A stretch of 20,799 nucleotides of DNA. Origin: UBA1535 sp964371035. Lineage in GTDB: Bacteria; Bacillota; Clostridia; Tissierellales; Sedimentibacteraceae. The notes beneath the pieces were generated by a model. The model saw nothing but the letters and a program-made list of their open reading frames with translations, had not been told where the DNA came from and ran no database searches. Shown piece by piece: positions 1 through 5,844 of the stretch; positions within the stretch are counted from its first letter, which is position 1, and every line of letters begins with the position of its first letter. Both the position numbers and the translations under genes were made by a program. The DNA lies in NCBI GenBank assembly GCA_964371035.1, contig CAYJLG010000040.1:1-20799 (forward strand). Reading direction: 5' to 3'.

Positions 1-294
1 GGTGTGAAGCATTGTGTCCCATTCTTCAAACCTTAAATAATATTCGTTTATTTCACCCAAAATCTCTGCCGCATATATGAAAAACAATATAATTACGGTA
101 AGGGTAGTTGGAAGCTTTATTTTCAGCCTTCGCTCAAATATTGCAGGCATCAAAAGCAAAACAGTAGTTAGCACACAAACTAACATACTTTGATATTCCT
201 CCCTAAAAAAGGAGCGCACCATGGTTATTATTATTAGTATTTGCAAAACTACATAAATTCTAAATGCAATTTTATCCTGCTTTATGTGCTCAAT
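1..294 (-). CDS. Partial multi-spanning membrane protein, cut at both ends
   Basis: An open frame with no stop runs from the N gap to the left window edge (98 codons on the minus strand). It shows two or three hydrophobic segments (around YVVLQILIIITMV, MLVCVLTTVLLLMPAIF and TLTVIILFFIYAAEIL), then a polar stretch ending in EEWDTMLHT. The WDTMLH stretch resembles a family of small Firmicute membrane proteins of unknown function, in which a further helix follows; that is memory of the family, not a search. The start lies in or beyond the N gap. An ATG at 305-307 on the minus strand would be out of frame if the gap were exactly 10 bases, so the real gap length probably differs. A good promoter lies upstream at 413-441. 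It probably belongs to the host chromosome flank. Confidence 0.6.
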   Translation of the reverse strand, partial: MEHIKQDKIAFRIYVVLQILIIITMVRSFFREEYQSMLVCVLTTVLLLMPAIFERRLKIKLPTTLTVIILFFIYAAEILGEINEYYLRFEEWDTMLHT

Positions 295-304
295 NNNNNN
301 NNNN
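295..304. other. Scaffold gap (10 Ns)
   Basis: Ten unknown bases interrupt the 5' end of the membrane-protein gene. Ten Ns is a common scaffolder placeholder, so the true distance is uncertain. Everything from 305 onward is continuous. Confidence 0.95.
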
Positions 305-412
305 CATTAACTATCTTTAGAACACCTCATGTTGATTTATATGCAACCCCTTTGAGACCCTTTACTGCAACACAACCCTCCTGTAACACATGAGTGTTCA
401 CTTAATATTGTT

Positions 413-441
413 ATCATAACACAAAGATAGCAACCGGTCAA
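413..441 (-). promoter_or_regulatory. Promoter for the left membrane-protein gene
   Basis: On the minus strand, TTGACC (436-441) and TATGAT (413-418) are separated by exactly 17 bases, a near-consensus sigma-A promoter. It points left towards the gene at 1-294, leaving an untranslated leader of about 100 bases before the N gap. That leader (305-410) carries Shine-Dalgarno-like AGGAGGG and GAGGTG stretches, but no convincing long frame. Confidence 0.55.
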
Positions 442-501
442 TAAACATCCTGCACTATTCACTAAGGTTTGTATATTTTATACTTAATACCAACAAAACG
501 A

Positions 502-530
502 TTGACAAAAACTACAATTCATGGTAAAAT
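502..530 (+). promoter_or_regulatory. Promoter of the tRNA-Pro gene
   Basis: TTGACA (502-507), a 17-base spacer and TAAAAT (525-530) form a near-consensus sigma-A promoter about 50 bases upstream of the tRNA. Transcription would start near 537. Confidence 0.7.
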
Positions 531-580
531 TCAAATGCTGTTTGAAAGATATGTTATATATAAAAACAGCATACCAAAAT

Positions 581-656
581 CCGGGTGTGGCGCAGTTGGT
601 AGCGCGCTTGACTGGGGGTCAAGAGGCCGCATGTTCAAGTCATGTCACTCGGACCA
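581..656 (+). tRNA. tRNA-Pro (anticodon GGG)
   Basis: A 76-base cloverleaf folds cleanly. The acceptor stem is CCGGGTG/CACTCGG with one G-U pair. The D arm is GCGC with loop AGTTGGTA, and the anticodon arm is CTTGA, loop CTGGGGG, TCAAG, giving anticodon GGG, which reads CCC proline codons. The T arm is GCATG, loop TTCAAGT, CATGT. Discriminator A and CCA are encoded. The 3' half from 612 is duplicated at the far end of the window, so this gene is the probable attachment site of an integrative element. Short open frames across this stretch are coincidental. Confidence 0.95.
612..656 (+). repeat. Left attachment repeat, 45 bp, 3' part of tRNA-Pro
   Basis: This 45-bp stretch, from the anticodon loop to the CCA end, is repeated exactly and in the same orientation at 20589-20633. 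Tyrosine recombinases commonly use the 3' half of a tRNA gene as attB. The element brings a copy that rebuilds the tRNA, and the displaced copy marks the far end. The sequences flanking the two copies differ at once on both sides (A versus C before, AAAA versus TTTT after), which limits the duplication to the tRNA part. Confidence 0.85.
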
Positions 657-661
657 AAAAA
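637..661 (+). repeat. Short repeat copy A (tRNA 3' end plus A-run)
   Basis: This 25-bp stretch covers the end of the T arm, the 3' acceptor strand, CCA and the following A-run. It is repeated exactly at 827-851. The two copies bracket a 190-bp unit that has its own terminator. Confidence 0.8.
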
Positions 662-826
662 CTCAAGACCGATAGTCCTGTGGACTGTCGGTTTTGCTGT
701 TTTTTCCGAGAGCGGGACTTGAACCGGCGTGGAGCAGTTTGTGCCTTCAAAGAAGGCACAAAACGCGACGAGGGAGCGTTTAGCGACCGAAAAATTTTTG
801 CGTATCGGCAAAATTTTTAGCCTTGG
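657..826. other. Spacer between tRNA copies: tRNA-like T-arm remnant and hairpin
   Basis: After the terminator, 706-730 read on the minus strand gives GGTTCAAGTCCCGC followed by TCTCGGA. This looks like the T arm and 3' acceptor strand of another tRNA, without its 5' half or CCA. Next comes a perfect hairpin, GTGCCTTC AAA GAAGGCAC (741-759), then two AAAATTTTTGCG/AAAATTTTTAG-type stretches near 790-820. No coding frame here is convincing. It reads as debris of an earlier integration at the same tRNA. Confidence 0.5.
669..697 (+). terminator. Intrinsic terminator after tRNA-Pro
   Basis: CCGATAGTCC (669-678) pairs with GGACTGTCGG (682-691) over 10 bp with one G-U and a 3-base loop. TTTTGC and then a T-run follow. 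It would end the tRNA-Pro transcript. Confidence 0.8.
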
Positions 827-851
827 AAGTCATGTCACTCGGACCAAAAAA
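827..851 (+). repeat. Short repeat copy B, partial tRNA-Pro 3' end
   Basis: This exact 25-bp copy of 637-661 contains the last 20 bases of tRNA-Pro, including CCA, plus five As. The bases before it (CCTTGG) do not continue the tRNA, so it is a fragment and not a gene. A terminator follows immediately, as after a real tRNA 3' end. Confidence 0.8.
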
Positions 852-883
852 TCCTGTAAAACAGCTGTTTTACAGGATTTTTT
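846..883. terminator. Perfect 38-bp palindrome, bidirectional terminator
   Basis: Bases 846-864 are the exact reverse complement of 865-883, centred on CAGCTG. The stem TCCTGTAAAACAG is flanked by A6 on the left and T6 on the right, so it can terminate transcription in both directions. It would end plus-strand reads from the tRNA side, and it is also the only good terminator downstream of tyrS on the minus strand. Confidence 0.75.
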
Positions 884-910
884 ATTGTTTTTTGAGTGGT
901 GATTTTGAAG

Positions 911-940
911 TTTGACCACATGAAATCCCACAGACGGATT
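911..940 (+). repeat. Left copy of an imperfect 30-bp end-associated repeat
   Basis: TTTGACCACATGAA (911-924) followed by CACAGACGGATT (929-940) recurs in the same orientation at 20452-20481 as TTTGACCACATGAA plus CACAGACAGACT. The left copy also forms a small stem, AAATCC/GGATTT, followed by a T-run. Both copies lie close to the tRNA-derived repeats, so they may be end sequences of the element. The rest of 884-1001 shows no gene. Confidence 0.5.
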
Positions 941-1001
941 TTTTTGGTTTTTGAATTGTTGATTTCCACATCCCATACGGGCATACTCTTTTTTGCTTGA
1001 T

Positions 1002-2153
1002 TTACAAAGTCTTTACCTTTATAAATTTATTTTTACCACGACTTAATATAACCTCTTGTGAACCTTTTAACTGAAAATGTAAATCTGTTATTGTTTCACC
1101 GTTAAGCTTTATTCCTTTTCCTGTTATCAGTCGTCTTGCATCTCCCTTTGAAGAGGCGAAATTTGCTTTAAAAACCAAATCTATTAAAGTTATGGGAGTT
1201 GCTACCGTGAGACAGTCGATATCTTCCGGCACATCTCCATCGGCAACCTTTCTGTACCTATTTTCGGCAAAGGTTGCCGCCTCTTTTCCGTGGTACATCC
1301 TAACAATTTCAGCTGCATAGATAAAATGTGCTTCTCTCGCATCATCGGGAATTGATGTAATATCTGTAGTTAATCTAAAATAATCGTTTAGCAGAAAATC
1401 CGGAACTTTCATACACTTTTCAAATATAATTTCAGCCGGCTCGTCAATTCCGATATAGTTGTCAAGCGATTTGCTCATCTTTTCTATGCCATCAATGCCC
1501 GGCAACAGTGCAAAGGTGATAACCTCCTGCGGTTCTTGGTCGTAATCTTTTTGAAGTTCTCGCCCCACAAGCAGATTAAAGGTTTGGTCGGTACCACCAA
1601 TCTCGATATCAGCATTTAATGCAACGCTATCATATCCCTGCATAAGTGGATAAAAAAGTTCGTGCAATCCGATAGGTTTGTTTTCTTTAAATCGGTTGGA
1701 AAAATCGTCTCGTTCCATCACCCTTGCAAGGGTATATTTCCCAGCAAGCTTTAAAATGTCGGAAAAATTCATCTCGGACAACCATTCAGAGTTGTATAGT
1801 ATTTTGGTTTTTTGTACGTCAAGAATTTTAGAAACCTGCTCCAAATATGTTTGTCCGTTCTTTCTTGTTTGCTCAAAGCTAAGCGGTACCCTTGTTTTAC
1901 TTTTTCCGGAGGGGTCGCCAATCATGCCGGTAAAATCACCTATAACAAAGATTATTTCGTGCCCTAAATCCTGAAAAGCTCGCAACTTTCTTAAAGCTAC
2001 CGAATGTCCCAAATGTAAATCAGGTCGACTTGGGTCGGCACCGAATTTTATTTTTAAGCTTTTTCCGCTCTCCAATTTTTTCTTCAATGAATCTTCATTA
2101 TAAATGGATACAGCATCTCTTTTTAAAATTTCAAACAGTTTTTGTGAATTCAT
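1002..2153 (-). CDS. tyrS: Tyrosyl-tRNA synthetase
   Basis: Class I synthetase of 383 residues that charges tRNA-Tyr with tyrosine in the cytoplasm. Visible are the HIGH-type motif HLGH (residues 47-50), the catalytic-fold stretch IGDFTGMIGDPSG (about 71-83), the tyrosine-pocket region with GGTDQ (about 186-190), KMSKS (225-229), and a C-terminal S4 RNA-binding domain (about 318-383). The wording (DLHLGHSVALRKLRAFQDLGHE) matches the TyrZ-like branch better than the Bacillus TyrS branch, so it may be a second copy in its genome. The start is ATG at 2151-2153, with GAGGAGA seven bases upstream. It has its own promoter and an attenuator leader (2168-2368). It lies between tRNA-derived repeats, so it appears to be carried by the island or caught in it. 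Confidence 0.95.
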   Translation of the reverse strand: MNSQKLFEILKRDAVSIYNEDSLKKKLESGKSLKIKFGADPSRPDLHLGHSVALRKLRAFQDLGHEIIFVIGDFTGMIGDPSGKSKTRVPLSFEQTRKNGQTYLEQVSKILDVQKTKILYNSEWLSEMNFSDILKLAGKYTLARVMERDDFSNRFKENKPIGLHELFYPLMQGYDSVALNADIEIGGTDQTFNLLVGRELQKDYDQEPQEVITFALLPGIDGIEKMSKSLDNYIGIDEPAEIIFEKCMKVPDFLLNDYFRLTTDITSIPDDAREAHFIYAAEIVRMYHGKEAATFAENRYRKVADGDVPEDIDCLTVATPITLIDLVFKANFASSKGDARRLITGKGIKLNGETITDLHFQLKGSQEVILSRGKNKFIKVKTL

Positions 2154-2167
2154 AATAATTTCTCCTC

Positions 2168-2206
2168 AAAAAATAAAAAGACCAAAGCTCTTTAAAGCCT
2201 TGGTCT
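2168..2206 (-). terminator. Attenuator terminator in the tyrS leader
   Basis: On the minus strand, AGACCAAGGCT (2206-2196) pairs with AGCTTTGGTCT (2189-2179) over 11 bp with one G-U and a 6-base loop. TTTTATTTTTT follows. It ends just before the tyrS ribosome binding site, so it can only act on leader transcripts. Its 5' arm can instead pair with GGCTTTGGTT at 2251-2242 (10 bp, three G-U), which is nearly identical to the terminator's own 3' arm. The two folds exclude each other, as in an attenuator. Confidence 0.75.
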
Positions 2207-2225
2207 ACCTACACCTAAAATAAAA

Positions 2226-2312
2226 TCAATCAGGGTAACGCAACCAAAGCCTGTTTCTATAATAAGAAACAGACAGATGATAATATGAATTTTTGTTAAA
2301 AGATAAATTCAT
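2226..2312 (-). CDS. Tyrosine-rich leader peptide of tyrS (28 aa)
   Basis: A 28-codon frame starts with ATG (2312-2310) and ends with TGA (2228-2226). GAGGT lies 11 bases upstream of the ATG, and the frame begins shortly after the predicted transcription start. Five of 28 residues are tyrosine: pairs at 10-11 and 17-18 and one at 26. Codons 21-24 overlap the antiterminator 5' arm, and the second Tyr pair sits on an 8-bp hairpin (2251-2272). The expected logic is that a ribosome stalled on Tyr codons leaves 2242-2251 free to form the antiterminator, while a ribosome that reads on covers it and the terminator forms. The peptide itself needs no function. The regulatory role is inferred. Confidence 0.65.
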   Translation of the reverse strand: MNLSFNKNSYYHLSVSYYRNRLWLRYPD

Positions 2313-2339
2313 TTTTAATTGCTACCTCATTTGCTTTTT

Positions 2340-2368
2340 AGTATATCCTCAAAAAAACTGTTTGTCAA
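2340..2368 (-). promoter_or_regulatory. Promoter of tyrS and its leader
   Basis: TTGACA (2368-2363), a 17-base spacer and TATACT (2345-2340) on the minus strand match the sigma-A consensus closely. The start near 2333 gives a leader of about 180 bases before tyrS. That is short for a classical T-box leader, and no intact T-box motif is present. Confidence 0.75.
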
Positions 2369-2418
2369 TTATTATATTAGTCGTAACGGTAATTTTTGAG
2401 GTGAGGGTGTTTCTTTGG

Positions 2419-2826
2419 TTAATGTGGTGCATTTTTTGACCTCAACTCCGCAAGCTCAATTTTCATCTCTGTAATCAATATTTTCAGCTTTTCCTCACAC
2501 TCATCCAAAGTGTTAGCATAAACATTCCGAGCAAGCCGTTTGCCATTTGGCAACCGTGGTGAATACCGCCCCTCCCATAGGTTTTCGCCGATCTGACTAA
2601 TACACCCTGCCCCCGGTTTGCGTTTCTTGCCCTTATACGGCTCAAACGTGCTTGTTTTGGGTTTTAGCTCGGTGGGTGGCGCAACGTCGTCACTCGGCTG
2701 AACAGATCGCCCAAATCCCTTGTCAATTCGCTCTGCTGCTTGCTTTCGTAGTTCATCTGTCGAGTGGGTGTATACATCCAGTGTCGTTGCCACGGATTTG
2801 TGACCGATAATGCCTTTGCTGCTCAC
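2419..2826 (-). pseudogene. C-terminal remnant of a tyrosine-type integrase
   Basis: Only the last part of a phage/ICE-type tyrosine recombinase remains. GHKSVATTLDVYTH holds the histidine of the catalytic set and the nucleophilic tyrosine. The C-terminal extension seen in integrases of clostridial conjugative elements follows (PYKGKKRKPG, then a short-repeat-like region with YSPRLPNGKR). The N-terminal DNA-binding and catalytic-core halves with the two arginines are missing. The only in-frame start is a GTG at 2826-2824, inside the normal reading frame, so the gene is truncated rather than short. The sequence beyond 2826 is unrelated. It is the likely relic of the enzyme that inserted the island at tRNA-Pro. 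Confidence 0.8.
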
Positions 2827-2917
2827 TTACTTATTGATACAGACGAAGTATTAGAAATGGCTTATGATGGTATGGATATTGCCAGTATTGCAAGAAGTTT
2901 TAATGTTTATATCACAA
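2821..2917 (+). pseudogene. Small coding-like fragment with helix-turn-helix look
   Basis: Directly after the integrase breakpoint, the plus strand encodes LIDTDEVLEMAYDGM, then DIASIARSFNV. This has the helix-turn-helix style of small element-encoded regulators or replication proteins. It has no own start and joins the integrase remnant on one side and a transposase fragment on the other, so it is a piece of a broken gene. Its identity is not recognised. Confidence 0.3.
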
Positions 2918-3012
2918 TTTGCATATGTTGCTCCAATGTCTTTTCGATAATTTTGTTGCTGTCGTAACCCCTGTCAGCAAGTAACCACTCGGCAAAAATG
3001 CCGTCAATTAAC
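2909..3012 (-). pseudogene. IS5-family-like transposase fragment
   Basis: The minus strand encodes PLIDGIFAEWLLADRGYDSN, then KIIEKTLEQ. The ADRGYDS stretch is a hallmark of IS5-type DDE transposases around the second catalytic aspartate. About 35 codons remain, with no start, no stop of its own and no terminal repeats that I can see. It abuts the end of the AAA ATPase pseudogene. Confidence 0.6.
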
Positions 3013-3515
3013 GGGATAGTTTATCTAAAGCATTTACAAACTTCAAATCTTTTGAGTTGAGCTCTTGTAGACTATCCGAAATCATAACTCAAACATTATT
3101 TTCACCATGTTCAAGTTAAAGTTCACGTCTTTTTACATCTCGCCCAACCAAATGCATCGTTGCATAATTTTCACCTCGCCTGTCCTGTGAAATAACAATC
3201 TTAGTGTCCGCCGCACCCTGCAGCCGGTTGAGTCGGTTATCTCGCAAAAAATATCACTGTCTTTTTGTTTGCGGAGATGGTGGATAACTACAATTGCAAT
3301 CTTGAACTCGTCCGCAAGGCTTTTCATATTTGTAATGTCGGCATAATCAAAAATATAATTACTCTCACTATTGCCACGAGCTTTTTTGAAGAGTGTCGAT
3401 GATAACAAAATTTGTGTCACGATGTTCAGAAATAAAATTTCTGAGACGGCTTTCAAGTTCTCCACCCTTTTTGGAAATCTCGATGCAATCCTTGTTCAAG
3501 AGGAACTCAACTCCC
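3008..3515 (-). pseudogene. Decayed AAA (RepA-like) ATPase of a mobile element
   Basis: Three frames read in turn rebuild one protein of the AAA_25/RepA-like type common on clostridial integrative elements. The pieces are LESRLRNFISEHRDTNFVII then DTLQK (Walker-B region); SESNYIFDYADITN with VIHHLRKQKDSD; GAADTKIVISQDRRG with NYATMHLVGRDVKRREL; and a tail ending in NALDKLSR. The frame changes once in the A-run near 3380 and once near 3225, and there are in-frame TAA and TGA codons between RREL and MISDSL. Two frameshifts and two stops indicate real decay, not one sequencing error. The Walker A part is not recognisable upstream. Confidence 0.65.
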
Positions 3516-3760
3516 TCTCACTAAATGTTAAAATGGGTAAACGAATGGCTATGCTCTTTTATCTAAATTTTCATCAACACAAGGCTTAATTGCACTTCTC
3601 CAACTGCAATTTCACTCTCGATTTTAGCCTTCAACCTTGCGAAATCTTTCACTTGTGTTTTGCAAAAACAACTTATTCGTGCTCGAATGATTTTGGGTTT
3701 GAAAAAAAACGGGCTTTAAATTAATCTTATTATTTATGATTTATAAAAGTATTACAATAT
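3516..3760. other. Gene-free remnant stretch before the sugar operon
   Basis: The minus strand retains one coding-like segment near 3587-3660 (VKDFARLKAKIESEIAVGEV, ending in a TAG). It has no start and no recognised family. It is probably more debris of the mobile-element genes to the left. From about 3710 the sequence becomes very AT-rich. Confidence 0.35.
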
Positions 3761-3860
3761 GAAAAGAGAAATTAAATATATAGTATTTAAAAATTCGTTA
3801 TAATTCATTCCATTGTTAATAACACCTAAAAATAATGGTATAAAACTATAAATTTTAGAA

Positions 3861-3889
3861 TTTACATGCAGTTGATAAGAATGTATAAT
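3861..3889 (+). promoter_or_regulatory. Promoter of the carbohydrate operon
   Basis: TTTACA (3861-3866), a 17-base spacer and a perfect TATAAT (3884-3889) lie about 80 bases upstream of the binding-protein start. Inverted ACTGCT (3903-3908) and AGCAGT (3940-3945) in the leader could form a loop or an operator, but this is weak. In homologous systems a YesN-type regulator encoded in the operon activates this kind of promoter. Confidence 0.6.
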
Positions 3890-3969
3890 GATAGACAATA
3901 AAACTGCTGACTTTAATGATGAACTGTAAAAAGAAATTTAGCAGTAAATAATTATAATGGAGGTTAGTA

Positions 3970-5742
3970 ATGAAAAAGTGTAAAAAGGTTTTATCGATTT
4001 TATTAGTTGCAACAATGCTTGTTTCTGTGGCGGGTTGTAACAGTGACCCAGCAGAGACCGATTCAGAGGACCTACCTTCTACGGTTGAAGTAGAAGGTGA
4101 CCAAGAGGGTGGACAAGATGTGAAAGACGAAGAGTCAGAGGATGACAGAGAGGTGGTGGCGCAGGAACAAACCGGTGAAGGAACGGTTGGAACTGTAGAA
4201 GATGGCCCTTTTGGCAGGTATGAAGAACCAATTACAATAACGTTTGTACGTACCACGAGCCCTACAAATGAAGAGAAAATAAATACTGTTGCAGAAGGCT
4301 GGGGCACAGTGGAAACTTGGGAAGATAATCGTTGGACTAGGCTTTTTAAAGATGAACTCAACATTAACGTAGAGTACGAATGGATTGCAAATGACCAACA
4401 ATTTGAACAGAAATGGAAAATGTCTATGGCAGCGGGTGAAATACCAGACATTTCCAAAGTGGATCTTATTGATTTAAACCATTTAACGGAAGCCGGATTA
4501 ATTCAAGAAATGGGTATGTATTGGGATGAATATGCAACAGATAGTACAAAGAGTATTGTGGAAGCAGATGGCGAATTAGTTTATGATGCTATAAGTGTTG
4601 ACGGCAAAATGATGGGTGTTCCTCAGGTTATGGCAGCTCTTGATAATTACCGCTATTTGTGGCTGAGAACAGACTGGATGGAGAATTTAAATAAAGAAGC
4701 TCCTACTACGATGGAAGAATTTGTGGAATTAATGGGAGCATTTGTAACAGAAGATCCTGACGGAAACGGTGAAGATGATACTTATGCAATGTTAATGGAT
4801 AAAACACTATGGTATACATTAGAAGGATTCTTTTGGGCATTTGATGCATACCCCGATACATGGTTGAAAACAAGTGAAGATACATTGGTTTACGGTGCGA
4901 TTCAACCGGAGATGAAAGATGCGCTGCAAACTTTACAGGATATGTATAATAATGGTTGGCTTGATGAGGAATTTGTTGTAAAAGATTATTCGAAATCCAT
5001 AGAAAATATTTCAGCAGGTAAATTAGGTGTTGCATCAGGTGGCCACTGGCAACCATATGATTTTTCTGATTCTCGTGAAAATAATCCCGATGCAGATTGG
5101 GGCTGTTTTGAGTGGCCGTCTGCTACAGGAGAACCTGTTAAAGGCGAAATTGAATTGGGGTTAAGAAATACATTGGCAGTGAGAGAAGATTTTGAACATC
5201 CTGAAGCAATTATAAAAATGCTAAACTTATATTATGAAAAGCTATATGGTGAAACAGGCGATTACAGCTATTGGGGCAATGACAGAAAAACAGGTGTTGA
5301 TGGTGTTTGGTGGTTCGGACCAATGGATTCTTTCCATCCGCTAGTAAATATTATTCCTTACAGAGATGCTGTTAGTGTTGTAAACGGAGAAATGGAAGAA
5401 GAAGATTTACAAGGTGCGTCGCTTGATTACTACAACAACTGTTTGTCAATGTGGGAATGGGAACGTATGTGGTTCCCCGGCAATAACTCAGCAGGTGATC
5501 ATATAGAAATGATGTTACAAGAAGATAGATTGTTTACAGATAATTTTGTTGGTGCCTCAACTCCTACAATGACAGAGCGTTGGTCACAAATGAATGAGTT
5601 AATGGATACAACTTTTACAAAAATTATTACAGGAGAATTGGAAGTAGAAACTGGATTTAACGAATTTGTAGAAGATTGGAAAAACATAGGTGGAGATACA
5701 GTTACTGTAGAAGTAAATGAATGGTATGACGCAACTAAATAA
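3970..5742 (+). CDS. Extracellular sugar-binding lipoprotein (family 1, LipO-like)
   Basis: This 590-residue protein starts with a lipoprotein signal: MKKCK, a hydrophobic stretch and the lipobox VAGC, with Cys23 as the lipidated residue. A long acidic linker (about 24-75, rich in E, D and Q) tethers the domain to the membrane. The rest resembles the large solute-binding proteins partnered with LplB/YtcP permeases, which bind oligosaccharides. It has many aromatic residues (WWFGPMDSFHP, MWEWERMWFPG) of the kind that line sugar pockets. GGAGGT lies nine bases before the ATG. It is the first gene of the operon. The substrate cannot be read from the sequence. Confidence 0.88.
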   Translation: MKKCKKVLSILLVATMLVSVAGCNSDPAETDSEDLPSTVEVEGDQEGGQDVKDEESEDDREVVAQEQTGEGTVGTVEDGPFGRYEEPITITFVRTTSPTNEEKINTVAEGWGTVETWEDNRWTRLFKDELNINVEYEWIANDQQFEQKWKMSMAAGEIPDISKVDLIDLNHLTEAGLIQEMGMYWDEYATDSTKSIVEADGELVYDAISVDGKMMGVPQVMAALDNYRYLWLRTDWMENLNKEAPTTMEEFVELMGAFVTEDPDGNGEDDTYAMLMDKTLWYTLEGFFWAFDAYPDTWLKTSEDTLVYGAIQPEMKDALQTLQDMYNNGWLDEEFVVKDYSKSIENISAGKLGVASGGHWQPYDFSDSRENNPDADWGCFEWPSATGEPVKGEIELGLRNTLAVREDFEHPEAIIKMLNLYYEKLYGETGDYSYWGNDRKTGVDGVWWFGPMDSFHPLVNIIPYRDAVSVVNGEMEEEDLQGASLDYYNNCLSMWEWERMWFPGNNSAGDHIEMMLQEDRLFTDNFVGASTPTMTERWSQMNELMDTTFTKIITGELEVETGFNEFVEDWKNIGGDTVTVEVNEWYDATK

Positions 5743-5771
5743 TAATTTAAGCTTATTGGTCTAGGTGATAA

Positions 5772-5817
5772 AAATTTGGAGGTGTATACATTGAAAAAAT
5801 ATATTACCTCCAAATTT
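5772..5817 (+). promoter_or_regulatory. Perfect 12-bp stem-loop enclosing a Shine-Dalgarno
   Basis: AAATTTGGAGGT (5772-5783) and ACCTCCAAATTT (5806-5817) are exact reverse complements around a 22-base loop. The 5' arm contains GGAGGT, and a TTG codon follows at 5791 in frame with the permease. Folding would hide this ribosome binding site. No T-run follows, so it is not a plain terminator. It may lower permease expression relative to the binding protein, or stabilise the upstream mRNA. Confidence 0.55.
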
Positions 5818-5844
5818 AATTATGAAGAAAGCGGTGAGAATAAC

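Noticed and set aside
706..730. A second tRNA gene on the minus strand
   Set aside because: Only a T arm and part of an acceptor strand are present, without CCA, anticodon arm or D arm.
469..820. Two open frames across the tRNA-Pro region
   Set aside because: They run through the tRNA gene and the terminator, have no ribosome binding site and resemble no protein.
827..851. A second tRNA-Pro copy
   Set aside because: Only the last 20 bases of the tRNA are present. The bases before them do not form a T loop.
2160..2340. A T-box riboswitch in the tyrS leader
   Set aside because: The leader has the expected terminator and a TGGT that could match the ACCA end of tRNA-Tyr. However, the conserved T-box run (GGGTGGNACCGCG) is not present, no specifier stem is apparent and the leader is short. 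The Tyr-rich frame explains the structure better.
3010..3086. A separate 25-residue gene on the minus strand
   Set aside because: Its sequence is the natural C-terminal continuation of the decayed AAA ATPase after a nonsense codon.
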